A stretch of 64,000 nt of DNA from Vigna angularis. Taxonomy: Eukaryota; Streptophyta; Magnoliopsida; Fabales; Fabaceae. Below, piece after piece: positions 1-14,625 of this stretch; the stretch's first letter is position 1, and each line of letters starts with the position of its first letter. Below the pieces are notes generated by a model, which saw nothing but the letters and a program-made list of their open reading frames with translations, had not been told where the DNA came from and made no database searches. The position numbers and the translations under genes are program-made. The DNA is taken from NCBI RefSeq assembly GCF_016808095.1, contig NC_068976.1, forward strand, positions 11,193,001 through 11,257,000, given 5' to 3'.

Positions 1-1031
1 CAATTAGGTAGTCCAATTCGATTCCACCATTGGTGAGCCTTCAAACATGGTGGACAACGTCGTTTGTTATCGAAGTAACATGCATAGGATCTTGTGCCAC
101 TTATGCCAACCTTGGTGTAAATGTATTAATAGGTGGTGGTGCCACCACACTTGCAATACTTGGAGGGGTAGTTTCCTTCAACAACGATGACGAAGATGGG
201 TTGATGTCAAAAGGATGAGCTTAGATTTGTAACTGGAATGGTTGATGAGATAAGGGGGTTTGGGTGTAGGAAGGTAGGGTTGGTGAAATGAAAATGGGCT
301 CGAGGAAGGTGGTGTTGGATGTAAGCAAGACCCATAAAAACACTCATTTGTTATATACTGCACAATAACCTCCCTGATCATGTAGGAAGAATGGGCAACT
401 AGTCTAGCTCCTGATTTGCAAGCTCAAATAAATGAGACACTAAAAGAATAACTCCACATTTTGTTTTGGAACTTTTAACCTTGCCACTCATGACGAATAT
501 TAAACACGGAGAGAGGAAACTATTCTTGGTGATCGTAACATTTTGTGGGCAATTAGAGGAGGCGGTGAAACTACCATTGTTGAGGTTACACCTATGAAGG
601 CTTCATGAATGAGGTATTCTTACACATGACAACATCCGAACATGTTTTCATAAATAAAGTTTTCAGACTTTTCTTTGTATTTTTCTTTGTTTACTAATAT
701 AAGAATTTTCATTTATCTCTTTCTTACCTTTAAATCTTTTTTTAAGGTTGAAACTTTTGTTGTAACACAAGTAATATTCTAGTTGAATGTTTTTGAAGCT
801 TACGGAGTGGCACTTGCACTTGTTGCACAAGCCTTTATGGGTAAAAAGTTGTATCTTATCCAAGATGCTTATAATTTATTCCAACAACTTCAACAAACTA
901 AGATTATAACTTTGAGGAATGCTCCCTCTGTTTATACTCCCAATAAGAAAGTGGTGACGGATTTTTCTTTAGAAAGAGGTCTTTGTGCATTGCTTATTGG
1001 GTTGCTCGATGAATGTCGATCATGATTGGGA
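1..1031. other. intergenic, no gene recognised
   Basis: I recognise no gene here. Two short open frames, 30-218 and 783-1025 on the plus strand, show no family motif and no convincing splice structure. The latter ends just before the TRIM insertion site. The stretch could be the remnant of an old transposon. Confidence 0.4.
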
Positions 1032-1036
1032 CTAGA

Positions 1037-1413
1037 TATTATAAAATGGGTTTTAAGCCTAACTCAACCCCACAAAACCGGCTTGTAAGGTGAGGTTTGC
1101 ACCCACTTATAAACTATGAATTGGCCTTATCTCTAGTCGATGTAGGACTTCCAACACACCCCCTTCACGCCAAGGTATAGACATCTCGTGCGTGATAGTA
1201 GAAATTGGGTGGTCCGATAACGGGTAGAATAGAAGAATAAAATGTCCACTTAGAACTCGCTAGGATAGGCTCTAAACCATGGCTCTGATACCATATTAGA
1301 AAGTGGGTTTTAAGCCTAACTCAACCCCACAAAACCGGCTTGTAAGGTGAGGTTTGCACCCACTTATAAACTATGAATTGCCCTTAACTCTAGTCGATGT
1401 AGGACTTCCAACA
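1037..1413 (-). mobile_element. complete TRIM (terminal-repeat retrotransposon in miniature)
   Basis: This is a 377-bp element with two direct repeats of 120 bp each (1037-1156 and 1294-1413). They begin TGTTGGAAGTCC and end TAATA when read on the minus strand. Directly inside the 5' LTR the minus strand reads TGGTATCAGAGCC (1293-1281), the usual plant primer binding site for initiator tRNA-Met. A purine-rich GAAGGGGGTG tract abuts the 3' LTR near 1157-1166. The 5-bp duplication CTAGA flanks both ends (1032-1036 and 1414-1418). It has no coding capacity, as expected for TRIM elements, which borrow their enzymes. The two LTRs differ at only a few positions. Confidence 0.92.
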
Positions 1414-1418
1414 CTAGA

Positions 1419-2092
1419 TACCGATAGAAACACAAGAATTCATGTTACAAAAGGTGTATAAACCTATCATTTTAAATGTACTTTTTATATCGATTATGTG
1501 CTTAATTGGTATAAAAGTGACACTTTCTATACCAATTCTAGAATCGGTATAGAAAAACTTTTTTAACTAATATAAATATCTTTCATGCACGAGTGTTCTC
1601 TCATATTCTTATCTTTTTCATCTTGGTATTTATATTTACATTGTGGTATTTGGTCGTTGATGCTTATTTCAGTTGAGTTTAATCTTTATATCTTCTTGTT
1701 ACTTCATTTGTAAGTACTTGATATGAAAATCAAAGTGTATTATTTCATGTGAATTAGCAAATCTTTCCTTATCTGTCATTCAACCATTTGAATTTCAAAC
1801 TTTATACCGTCATGTGGCTTCAATCATATGGAGATTCTCTTGTATTCTTTGATTTGTAAAGTATTTCCTTGCTCGTGCTTGGTTTATAATTGTATGATAG
1901 TATTCATAATATTCAATAAGAAAGGATTTTCTTGTATATATATTCAATAGTCTTGCTTCATAATCCTTTTATTTTGATAATATGATAATCTCTTGATTGA
2001 TTTGATAATCAAATTTTATTGTTCAAATTTCTTTGATCAATTTGGACTTGATCTTTGTATCACCTAGTGATTTGTTAATTTCTTTTCATACC
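1419..2092. other. AT-rich intergenic DNA
   Basis: No open frame or recognisable repeat is visible. Base composition is AT-rich like the rest of the intergenic sequence. Confidence 0.5.
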
Positions 2093-2100
2093 ATCTGATG

Positions 2101-2653
2101 TAGAGCTGTCAAAATGGGTCACAACCCGCGAGCCAACCCGGCCCACCACGGGTTTGAGCCGGGTTTGGTTAGAAAAAAATGTATTTTTTTATGCGGGTCA
2201 AATTTCAACCCGGCTCGTTTAAACCCGGCTCATGCAGGTTGAACCCGTGGTGGGCTGGGTTGGCCCACCATTCCACCTACATAATTTTATTTTATTAAAA
2301 TTTAATTTTAATTTTATAAAAAAATATTTATTATTTTGTTTTTGCTTGAAAAAGTTATTTAAGTTCTTTATTTTCAAAATTAATTAAACACCCATGTCGG
2401 GAGTGAAATTTGGGAGTGCAATTTGTTTAGATTTGTATTATAGAAAGTTTGTAATTTTTTTTATTTTAAAAAAAAATTGTAATTAAGTGAGCCAGTGAGC
2501 CAACCCGTTTATCCACCAACCCATGGTGGGTCGAGCCAGGTTCGAATTTTTCTGACTCACTAATAAATGAGCCGGGTTGGGTTGGCTCACTAAGTGACTA
2601 ACCCGTGGTGGGCCGGGTCGGGTCGGACCGCGTGGCTCGTTTTGACAGCTCTA
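2101..2653. mobile_element. non-autonomous hAT-like element
   Basis: This is a 553-bp element with inverted ends: TAGAGCTGTCAAAATGGG on the left and TTTTGACAGCTCTA on the right. Imperfect 8-bp duplications flank it (ATCTGATG at 2093-2100, ATATGATG at 2654-2661; 7 of 8 match). Eight-base duplications and this terminus fit the hAT superfamily. Subterminal DNA holds many copies, in both orientations, of GGGTTGGC/GCCAACCCG-like words around an AT-rich core. There is no transposase. Confidence 0.8.
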
Positions 2654-3071
2654 ATATGATGATTTAAACTTGACTCATCTCATGTGTGCCTTGAGTTTAC
2701 TCGTCTAGTCATTCTTCCATTTGAGTAGTCTAATGGAAGCATCATTTAGTATGGATATTCAGCATTCAACTTAAGGAGTTGACTTTGAGTTGTCTAATAT
2801 TGATACTCGTCTAGTATCTTGTTGTGCTTGCGTTGATTCGTCTAACATTTTGCTTTGACTTCTCTACTGCTTGTAGGAGTTTAGTGTCTTACTACATCAT
2901 GTTAACTTGTCTAGTCAACATATTTCTTTACTGAGTTCAACTGATTTAAAAACAAAATTTAAATAAAATTCAATGTAAAATACTAATTTAAATAAATTTA
3001 ATCTTATTAAAAATATTAATAAAAATACCAATTTTAATAAAAATATCATTAGAACAATTATAACATTTATT

Positions 3072-3160
3072 AGAGGTGGCAAAACGGGCTAACAAGCCTG
3101 GTTAACCCTGACCCGATATTGGTATGCTAAAAAGGGCCGGGTCGGGATGAAAAATTAAAT
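3072..3160. repeat. truncated hAT-like end
   Basis: The words TAGAGGTGGCAAAACGGG and GGGCCGGGTCGGGA match the terminus and subterminal repeats of the hAT-like family at 2101-2653. Only one end is recognisable. Confidence 0.5.
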
Positions 3161-3620
3161 TTTAATGAAAATATTATTATACATTTATATAAAATTTAAA
3201 TTTGGTCTTAATTTTGAGAGGGATGAAATTGCTTCAATCTTTAAAAGAAAATTAGGATAGAATTGAGACAAAAGGACTAAATTGAGATTTTTTCACATGA
3301 CACTTTCTCCAATCGTGCCACGTGGCACTGTCACTACCACATCACACTATCTTTGCCACATGGAAGAATTAAATGTGACAACTTTTTTTTTGAAAAAAAA
3401 ATTAAAATATTAAAAAAAAGTAAAAAAGTAAAAAATCACATACTGAAACATGATAATGAAACTGACATATGATACTGACTTAATGCTGTCACTAGTATAT
3501 TAATGAAAAAAGTCAAATTGCATCACATTGTAAAAAATAGAATCCAATTGAGATTATTTAAACATGAGAATAGAATTGAGATTTGAGTATGAGGATACGA
3601 GAGTTTTAACCTTTTATTTT
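3161..3620. repeat. fragment related to the Mutator-like element at 16096-16791
   Basis: The run ATTTATATAAAA followed by a diverged TTTGGTCTTAATTTTGAGAG, and the later 'CACTGTCACTACCACAT' region, parallel 16380-16560. It ends with ...GAGAGTTTTAACC, like the family terminus. No clear target duplication is seen, so it is probably truncated. Confidence 0.4.
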
Positions 3621-5938
3621 TTATTTTTTTATTCTTTTTTTTATTTATCAAACATAACAAACCATATTCTAACATTTATTCTCTTTATTTCTTTATTCTC
3701 TACCAAATATAAGATAATGCAGAACACACAAATATTGAATTAAAAATATATAGCTTAATTATATTGAAACACTAATGTTTAAGAGAATATGAAAACACAT
3801 CTTATCCAAAAGCATAGATAAAAAAATGTTAAGAAGAAAAGATAAAGCAAATATTTTGCAACATCTCAAACTGATGGTTGAACTTCTTATACCTTATTCA
3901 TTTTCACTTACAAATAGAAATGGCACCTGCCTGAGACAGGGACATAGAGTGGATACCTTATTCCTTTCTTAAGTTCTACAATCATGACAACTTTTTTTTT
4001 ATCAATCATATATTCATACTCATGGCTAAATGGGGTTTCGTGGGTATTTTGAATCTTCAAAAGAATAACAATAAATATATAAATATATAAATACGATAAT
4101 TTTCTTAATTTTTCTGGGTTTTGGAGTAATTCTTTGAGGAGTTAAGGAATTAAGGTAAAACGAGGTAATTAAATTTTTAGTTTGAAAACAAAAACTTACA
4201 ATTGTGAGGTTGAAACTTTGATAAGAAAAAACCCTATAAGAGCTACTTGTGATTTTGTAATTTGTTTGAGTTGTTGTGTGTAATGAGATAATGAAAAATA
4301 TATTGTCTGCTTACAAATTGATTTGATGTTTCACATTTGGATGTATTTGAAAAATTAGAAATGTTTATGTAAAGGACATTGATATTTTACACCATTTTTT
4401 TTACACCCATAAGATACTACTATTTATTATTATTTATTTTCTTTTTCATTAAAAATACAAAAAGTGAGATCATTTTACTCTTATAAAAAGTTGTTAAATG
4501 GTAATTATCGATGTCAAATAACTTTTTGACAAGAGACTTTATAAATCAAAACAAATAAAAGTTTGATAGTTCTTGACTAATCATGTTCATAATTTGAAAT
4601 TGAAGTATGTTACAATGTCTCTCAATAAAAGTAAAAATTGAACATATTTGTTTTACTAAGAAAACCTATATATACAATCTACTTGAGCCATTCCATTTGC
4701 CTTTTTTTTTTTTTTTTTTCTTGTTACACATATTTGAATAACTCTCATTTTCACATGGCATTGATAAATAAACCACCATGACTTTGAAATTTTGTTGTCC
4801 AAAAGGCTTCAATGCATAAAAATCCCTTTTATCACTAATTCACCTATTACCATAAAAATGGACACTTTCTTCAACTCTCTTTTTCTTCACATACTTCTTT
4901 ATCAAGACCTTTGTTGATTTATTTAGTTAACATTTTCCATTTGTGCCTATTGACAAATCTTGGATGTGATTTTCCTGCAAATAAGAAATCCATGATGAAT
5001 AACTTACTTTAACGATATACAACGATGAAATTCACATTAACATTCTTTCTAGAATTAAATATGTATTTTTATCTCCAAACTATTATAAAAATTTGTGTTT
5101 TGTTTATAAAATAAATTATAAAATATTTTATTCTTACATTTTGTGAAAGTCATGTAAAATATCTTTTAAATAAATAATAAATCTAGTGTTTTTTATATGA
5201 TAAATAAAATTTGACAATAAACTATAATATAATTTCCACATGCACTTTGTTACGGAAAATATTTTACATGAATTTCACAAAATAAAAGGAAAAATACAAG
5301 TTTTTATAGTAAATTGAGGAAAAAAAACACATATACCTTTTTTTTTCAACATTCCATTCCATGATATAAGAAAAAAAAAGTTTCAAAATAAGTTTCATTT
5401 TAAATTTTCAATATTTTTTCTTTCATTTCTATTTATATTTATTATAGTGTTAACAATGGACAACAAATGCTTCAGTATGAATAAATTATTAATAATGATA
5501 AGGTTATCCAAAAAAGATTAGTCCCCCTATTAGCCAGAAAATACTCCATGGTAATAAAAAAATATGTTTAATAACTTTTCTTAGTATATTATATATCTTT
5601 ATTTTATATAATTATTCCAAAAATCATACCCTTTTGATTTCTAATTAGATATCAGTGCATAAATATTTGCACAGACAGAATATTAGTGATATTTTAATTT
5701 TTTGAAGACCTGATTTACTTGTGTAGCCACCATGTAAAATTGCTTCTTTACAACCATGGCTACAAGCTCACCTTGAACACTTTCCATTTACATGAAAATC
5801 ACAATTTTGTTACTTTCCTTGAACATGACAAAGCCCTAGATTAAGGCATTGTTTGCTTTTTCAACATTTGAATAACATTTAAGTGTAAGTGGTGCGAGAT
5901 AACCAACCAAAGAAAGAATCAGTATTGGAAAGAATGTG
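3621..5938. other. AT-rich intergenic DNA downstream of the transporter gene
   Basis: No convincing coding frame was found. The region has long A and T tracts, for example near 4700. It lies 3' of the minus-strand transporter gene, so its right part may hold that gene's 3' UTR and polyadenylation signals. Confidence 0.5.
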
Positions 5939-8900
5939 CTATAATCCCACCTTGGATATCCTATCTGAAATATTAGCTATCACAAAGCCTGCAAATACCT
6001 GCAGCTCAGTTCCAAAAACAAATCCTTTAATATGTGAACAACCATGTTGAAAGCTTTGATGATTGTGTCATCCAAACATGAGTTGATAAACATCACATCA
6101 TGGTATGAAAACTATTTCCTAGGTTATGGATGAAACCTCTTTCATGTAAATCATAACTATGCAAGGAATTATGGATGTGGAAGACATACTCCATTTGATG
6201 GTAAATTTTACTGAACCAAAAAACTGAATCATACATTATTGGACATAAGCTACATATAAATTTACTAGAACAACAAAAAACAATGTGCCATGTGGAAGCT
6301 ACATCAACTAACTTCCTAATTGATATGTAACAAGTTTCTTCATAAGGACTTTTAGAAAAAGGAAAAATGAAACGAGTTTCTCCATAAATTAAAATTAACT
6401 TGTGCCAAGTTAAAACTAAAAATTTAGAAAAAATATATGCAAGAACTTCTATATATGTAAGAATAGCACCAAAAAACCAGCAGAGAACCTGAACTCGTAA
6501 AAGTTGCATATATCTTTAGCCATAACAATACCTGAGCTGAGCCAAAAATGTACAATACTGAATAATGCCGACCATGGATCAGCATGTCAGCCAACATAGC
6601 AAGAGGAATGGTGAGTGACATGCCCAAAGTGGCCACAATGGGAGTTGTCCACACAACACAGAGTGCCCTGTGTACATAAAATGAACTCTAGTTTAAGAGT
6701 TTGGATAACTCTGCATGTATGTGTGAATTAGTCAGATTCATTTCATTTACCAGAAGTAGTCTGAGAGAACACTTCCAACAAATCCATTGGCAAGCACCAC
6801 TTCATCCACTCTAATAGAATGAGGAATACTAAACTTAGGTTCAACTCCTATGGCTGACAATGGCCAGACTAAGAAAAACATACAGGGAAATTAGCAATTT
6901 AGTTTAGAACAGAAATCAAAGTTAAAAATGAGCACATAAAAAGGAGTGGACTCAGAGAACCTCCAAACAAGACATTTATCAATAACTATAGTCTATAGAG
7001 TCATTGCTAGTTGAAAAACTTACTAAGCCACCATAGTGCTAGAAGTGTAAACAATCCAATATATCCAAACAGCTTTTGCACATCAATCCGTTCTCCTTCT
7101 TCCCCAGAAGCTTTTTTAAGAAGAACTGTGAGACGTTAAGATCAAATAACCAACTCACCATTTGTCTAAATTATCTGAGAAATACAGAAGAAGAAAAAAA
7201 GAACATGAACAAAAAGCTAAGACATTGTCTAACCTGTAAACAGACCATATGTAATGGCTGAGAGAAGTCCAAAAAGATCTCCAACAAGAGTGCGCTGTCC
7301 ATTGCTGAACACAAATATCAACTGTCAACGCCCAAAAAATAGTATTACAGAGAGCAAGAAGCTGATAATACATGAAAGACAACAAATTGATTCCTTAATG
7401 TTCAGCATATGACCAAAACAATTAGCTAACTTTTGCACAGATTTTCTGATTCCTCTGGTCTCTATTATATAATCGATGAAACTTACATTAATACACAAAT
7501 GAAATGGGGAGACATAGATTTCTCAAAAATGTGATACAGGACAAAGAGGGATAGTTTATGAGAGAGATATAAAGAAATTCATAAGCTTCCACCTAACATC
7601 TTATGCCCTTTAAGGAATCTACTCCCTACATAGTATAGAAGTCGTAACAATATGGTCAACATCAAGGTGGCAATGTATGTACGCAATTGGAAACTGAATA
7701 AATAAGATACTGTCCAATGTTCTTTCTGAAAAAAAACGGTAAACATGAGCAATTCGGATTGAGGAACTTTGTTAACAAGCTTAGAGAGTATATGAAGAAA
7801 AAGAACTAACTTCTACAACCTAATGCTAAGTTCTGTTATCAGTTAAAATTGAAAGAAACAATACATAAAGAAGGTGGTTTTTCTAAAAGCAATATGAAAG
7901 GCTTACGAAGGATTTGCTAGAGCATCATCTGTAGCCCATGTTTTCCCCAGAGTTGTCATCACAACCCCGGCCATGCTGACCAAGACAGAAACTATTTTTG
8001 CTATATTCAAAGTCTCTTGCCCCATAAGCACTCCAATGAAGAGAGTGAAGAGTCCTGAAGTAGATGACAACACTGTTGTGCTTGCAACACTAGTTCGTGC
8101 AAGGGCAGCATTTGATAGATACTGAAAGCAACACAAAAAGAATTTACCTGCTAAGTGAATTTTGTAAGGTTTAGTTAAGTTTAATTCACCAAATGGTATC
8201 AAAGCTTATTAATGATTCATCCTAACGAAGTTTGTTAGACCTACTCTATTGTCCTCTGTAGCCAAATTAAGACATGCTAGAATTTTTGAAAAGTGTGTAG
8301 GTGTTCATGTATTTCATAATAGTAGGGAGCTCATGGACCAGTTAAAAGATATAATCACATAATTTAGTTGAAGGCATGATTTGGTTCTGCTTAAGTACAA
8401 AACCCCAGATATCAATTTTAAGTTAACTACCTCTGTTAGAAACCAGATAGGTGCAATGTAAAATCCATAAATAGCAATTTCTCTTGTAGTAAGTTGTTTG
8501 TTTGCCTTTGTCGCATTAGCATCATTATATTTAGCCACCAATGGCATTGATTCTTCATTCATTGAAAGGTCTGCATCACTATCTTTTCGAGCCATGCTCC
8601 CCATTTCCACTTCACTGTTCCTTTGCCCTCCACTGCTCTTGCGAGGAGACATAATCCGGACAGCAAACTCATCCCCACCTTTTCCAGTTTTAGAAGATTG
8701 TTTTTTATATAACTTATAAAACCAGTCCTTAATGAAAGCTACTGGGAGGTACACTACCATAAGAGAAGCTCCAAGATATGTTACTGCAAATGGCTGCTTG
8801 TAATCTATAAAAATATCCTGTACGAAAAAAATAACTGAGAAGCATTGTACATACAAAGCTTTTTGGATGGTGGGACACTGCATGTTACTGATCTCCAATA

Positions 8901-9876
8901 AAAAGTTACCCCTTGAGAAGAACCTCAATTTTTAACAGTTTCAAACAACAGAAAATTGACCATGTGTAGATAATGGATTCAGAAATAGAAATTCCATATA
9001 ACAGAAGTAAATGCACCGACCTTAAAATAAGAAATCTTCAAGCATACTCTTCAATACATAACATCCTTTGATGAACATATTTAAAACACAAGATCACAAA
9101 ATATAACCGGGAATAGTGGTCCCCTCAGACACATTATAATGCAGGTCTGCAATTTTCATAAATTCAAAGCCAAGAGGACTGCATGGTTTTAGGCTAGCTA
9201 TTCTTTGCAATCAAATTATTCTTGCATATGGAACTTCCAATCTCATCTAGAGGTTTGTAGATTGACATGTGAAGTTTCAACTTCAAACAGTGTATCAATG
9301 CAAAGGTTAATCTTATGATTTAGGAACCTTCAAAACCAAGGCATATTATGCCAACACATCATCCTAATTATTAATTGTGTTTTTGACAGGTCGTCATATG
9401 TTGCCTTTTTGTTTCACATGGGTCTTTCCTTGAGAAACAATCTTTTTTGAAACACAATCGGACACCTTCTTAGCGGGGATTTGAACCATGGTTCATCACG
9501 TTATAACATTAGACCTAACTCCTATGGCACAGAAGGTCCTATACCTATATACCAAGACAACAACCACAATTGTTTCATTACATCGAGCTGGTACCAAAGA
9601 TGCCTAAGGAGAAAAGACATGATTTTCACCCGATGGAAAAGTACACACACCCACAAACAACAACAAAATACACACATATCCACATTATCTAGAAAGCATT
9701 CACCCCAGACTCCAAACAAAATCCATTGAAATTACATGCCTAAAGAAGCTTGAAAAAGGGTAGATTTTGAAAGCATATAATTGGCAAAACTTTACCTGGG
9801 TGACTTCAGCAGAGGTGACCCATATGATAACCACAGTAAGTATGAGGAACAATCCTGCCTTGTATCTCCACCCCAT
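5939..9876 (-). CDS. EamA/SLC35F-like multipass membrane transporter, 8 exons
   Basis: The gene can be assembled with consensus GT-AG introns and continuous phase. Exons on the minus strand are 9876-9796, 8817-8431, 8121-7907, 7304-7234, 7125-7024, 6868-6751, 6667-6532 and 5998-5939. The product is 389 aa, starting [10 protein letters not shown] and ending SKVGL. I recognise the plant family of drug/metabolite-superfamily (EamA) proteins related to SLC35F5 and yeast YML018C, with near-identical blocks such as [13 protein letters not shown] and [10 protein letters not shown]. Hydrophobic segments lie near residues 6-22, 35-55, 135-157, 168-190, 196-215, 233-255, 275-300, 318-350 and 365-380. 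A charged hydrophilic loop spans residues 60-130. The family sits in internal or vacuolar membranes; its substrate is unsettled. No break is seen, and the start is the first ATG in a complete exon. Long introns 1 and 3 carry repeat sequence. Confidence 0.93.
9380..9545 (-). repeat. possible tRNA-derived SINE fragment in intron 1
   Basis: The minus strand carries a Pol III B-box-like GGTTCAAATCCCCGC (9487-9473). About 40 bases upstream is a weak A-box-like segment (GTGCCATAGGAGTTAGG). This is the layout of tRNA-derived SINEs. No acceptor-stem pairing of a true tRNA and no clear target duplication were found. Confidence 0.35.
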
Positions 9877-11830
9877 AACAAACCAACTATACCCAGATGG
9901 AAAAAACCACAGGAATTGCAGAGATCCACACGCTTCTGCCTCTGCTAGATCCCAGAATAACCCTTCAACACATCAATATGCCAATTCCATCACAAGAACA
10001 ACACCACGGCGAAGAACATGACTCAAACTTGTTTACAAAAATTGCGTGAGAAGATTTTGCAGGGAGGTTGGATATTCTAACGACAGAAAAGACATAGAAA
10101 ATGAGTGGAGAAATGAAACAACATGGAGAAAATTTTCGTGTCAACGTCAAGTTTTAGTTTATGAGAATTGTCTCAACGCAATTCTCAAGCATGTCAACGT
10201 TACTCGGTTCACAAACTTGTGAAAATGCTTTTTTTATTTTGTGCATTTCCCTTTCTTTCCTACTATCTTTCATTCTGGTGCCCACCCTTTCAATTCTGTT
10301 TATGCATTCTCGTGTTACACAACATGTGCTTCCTTTCTAACCATAAAATTTGGAGTAACACCATTTTTCTATGAACCGAAAAAATTGTATGTATAAATAG
10401 AAACAGAAGAAACTATAATAATTTTCTATTCCTTTAGAATACAGTGGTTTCCAGCAGTAATTATCATCAATTCTTCATGGATTAATAGAATAAAAGTTTA
10501 ATCAATTAAACTTAATTGAGCTTAGTTAAATTGGGTTCGCAAACATTTTAATAAGTTCAATCTAAATTAGCGTCGTTAAACTAACTTAAGAACATCGGTA
10601 AATTGATAAGCAACAACATTTAACTTATATTATAATAGACTCTTCTTGTATTGATTTAACCAAAATGAACGAATTTAGACATTTTAGTTGGGATTAAATG
10701 AATTTGTCCAATTAACCTAACAAAAGTAAGATTTATGGTGTTTGTTTATAAAAATATATATAAAGTTTGAGGGACGAAAATGAAATTTAGAGTATTTATT
10801 TATCAAAAGGATGAAGTTTTAAAAGCTTAAATATTAAATGATGAGGGAGGCTTAAATTCAATCTATTTAAATTATCCATAAAATTTATTCGTTTTTCTAG
10901 TGATACATATGTTATAGAAAAATTATTCTTTGACACATTTAAATTTTTTACATTAATTTGATATTATCTTTTTTTATTTTTTACTCTTTCTTTTTTTAGA
11001 AAAATATAAAAAATTATATTTTTATTACTATTTTATTTTTATATTTTGTATCAAAATCTATGCTATAATAATGATTAATATTGGTTGACACATTATAGTG
11101 CCTTGCACTAAAAAACCACTATAAAATAATAGAATCTTCCCACTAAAATCGCTTTCTTATTTGATTACAAGAAATTGAGATGTGAGTGAAGTGGACTAAC
11201 CTAATTTGGACTTGAATTTTCAGAATGATTGTGTTAGTTAATGAGTCACTGAGGTGTTGACAAATCAGCTATCGACAAATTGGTAAACGATTCATCTTCC
11301 TTCCTCACTTTTTAAATGTCAAATTTATTTCTATTTATACCTTTTTCTAGTTTTTAAGATAATAATAGTTGTTTTTATTATCATATATCATTTTAGGTGA
11401 ATAGAAAAGTATTATATTTATTATTTATGCATAAATAATAGTAAGGAAACATATAAAAAGATAAATAAAAAATATGATTAGTGAAAATAATGGAAATGGT
11501 AGTTAAGATGGCATTATGTCGTTATCCGAAAGCTTATATAATGACTTAAGATAGAGACAAGCATTCGTTTGTGTAAGAACCTGGCATGTCCCATTCTTTT
11601 ATTTTTCATTCTTTTTATGTTTCTTCTTATTCACATGTTCTTTTTTCTTTCTAACCTTTTCCCTTCTATACTTTTTTGTTTTGTTTTTTTTTTCATTTTT
11701 TTTAAGAAAAAATCCTATCATAACTTATACAACTATTTTGTCCAAATAGGACATAGCTGAATTTAGAGTGATTTCAATTTTTTTTCCTAAGATATTTACT
11801 TTTAATGTTTTAGTCTTAGCTAAAAGTATT
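9877..11830. other. 5' flank of the transporter gene and AT-rich intergenic DNA
   Basis: The first few hundred bases upstream of the minus-strand ATG should hold the transporter 5' UTR and promoter. No distinctive TATA box or motif was singled out. The rest is AT-rich with no believable open frame. Confidence 0.45.
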
Positions 11831-11831
11831 G

Positions 11832-12790
11832 TGTTAAGACAATATTGTCTAATAAGCCAACACGGTTAATAATTGATGTTTTGAGGTTTAACAAACAGTT
11901 AAGAGATAGGAAGACTTTATAGAATGTTTCTTTAAGTGCTTTACGCTTTGCTCATTCGTATAAACTATCTTTGCAAAAGCACATAACATATGACTTCGTA
12001 CCAAAAGAACCTACCTACAAGAAAGTTAATGGATCTGAGTAACAAATCTTTTTCGAAGAAAGTTATATAAAAAGGATCGCATGAAGAAAAGATAAGAAGA
12101 ATATGTTCTGAACTTTATGTTGTCTTTTTTCTCTTAGCTCTCATCGTCTAACATTGTCCTTGAAAAAGAAAAGTTTTATTACAAGTTTTTAGTTTTATTT
12201 GTCTTGAAACCTTCTTCTCTCTATGAGAGTTATAATCTGTACTTGTTTTGTAAAAACACCTGTGTTGTGTTTGTATATTTAGAAGTGAATTAAAACACTT
12301 GGTTGTTTAACTCAGTGGAGTTAAACAGTCTAGTCAATTAGATTAATGAGATACCAAGAGTGGTGAAACTCGTCTAATTGGTGGGTTAGTTGTAAATCCA
12401 AGAGTGGTTAAACTCGTGTAATCTTTTGAAAGATTAGTGAAACTCCTTAAGAGTGCTTAAGGAAAAATTGAATGTAACTCAGTTTGGAGCAAACCAGTAT
12501 AAAAATAAGTTTTCCTTATTGCTTTCAATTTTAAAAGTTTTTCTAAAACGCTTTTAGAAATACTTAAGTGTTTAACACTCATTGCAAATCGTCTAACTCC
12601 TACAAAAGCACTCAAAACACTTATTTGTAAAAAGTTTTAAAAACTTTATTCAAACTCCATTTCTAGATTTTTTCCTGTGTTTCATTTTGAAAGTTTGCTG
12701 ATTTTGTCACTTGAGAAATAATATTCACTTAATTAGTTCAACTTTTAATATGTGTAAAAGTGTTGGTACATTCTACACTTTCATTTATTA
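11832..12790 (+). repeat. probable decayed Ty1/copia-type LTR
   Basis: The segment 12380-12510, with 'AGTGAAACTCC' followed by 'GAGCAAACCAGTATAAAAAT', resembles the 3' part of long legume copia (SIRE/Maximus-type) LTRs. The start near TGTTAAGACAATATTG at about 11832 is a guess. I could not establish a target duplication, so the boundaries are approximate. Confidence 0.4.
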
Positions 12791-13101
12791 TTGTCCAGAA
12801 CATAATAAGTTTTTTGATAAGGAGCCTATGCTAAAATTTAATCTCATTTAAATATAATTGTTGGGTCTAGAATTATTGATTGTTCGTAAATGAATTGAGG
12901 AATTAACATTTATATTGTCTTTGGCTTAATACTTGAAATATGGTTTTATATGTATAATTTATGTTCATCAGTGCATTTTAAACTTTCTAGAATAATTAAA
13001 CTATGTAGTTCGAAATAGAATTTTAAATTTTGCATTACTCACCTCATGAATGGGATTTTAGTCAATCTTATGGAGAACCATAATTCCTTCTATATTTGAT
13101 T

Positions 13102-14464
<1,363 letters not shown>

Positions 14465-14625
14465 TGTTGGAAGTCTCACATCGACTAGTAATAAGATCAA
14501 TTTAAAGTATATAAGCATGTGCAAACCTTACTTTACAAGTCAGTTTTGTGGGATTGAGTTAAGTTTAAAGTTCACTTTTTAACATTGTATGAAAATGGCT
14601 TAGAGCTTATCCTAGCGAGATTTGT
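14465..14625 (+). repeat. degraded TRIM copy
   Basis: It begins TGTTGGAAGTCTCACATCG and follows the 120-bp LTR of the intact TRIM at 1037-1413 with many substitutions. It continues into the internal part (ATGGCTTAGAGC, CTTATCCTAGCGAG). The primer binding site is decayed and no second LTR remains. Orientation is opposite to the intact copy. Confidence 0.75.

Noticed and set aside
6093..6654. 138-aa minus-strand frame read as a separate gene
   Set aside because: Much of it is intron of the transporter gene. The assembled exon model explains the coding part with correct splice phases.
9473..9545. true tRNA gene in the transporter intron
   Set aside because: Only a B box and a weak A box are visible. 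The acceptor stem and anticodon arm do not pair convincingly, so it is listed only as a possible SINE.
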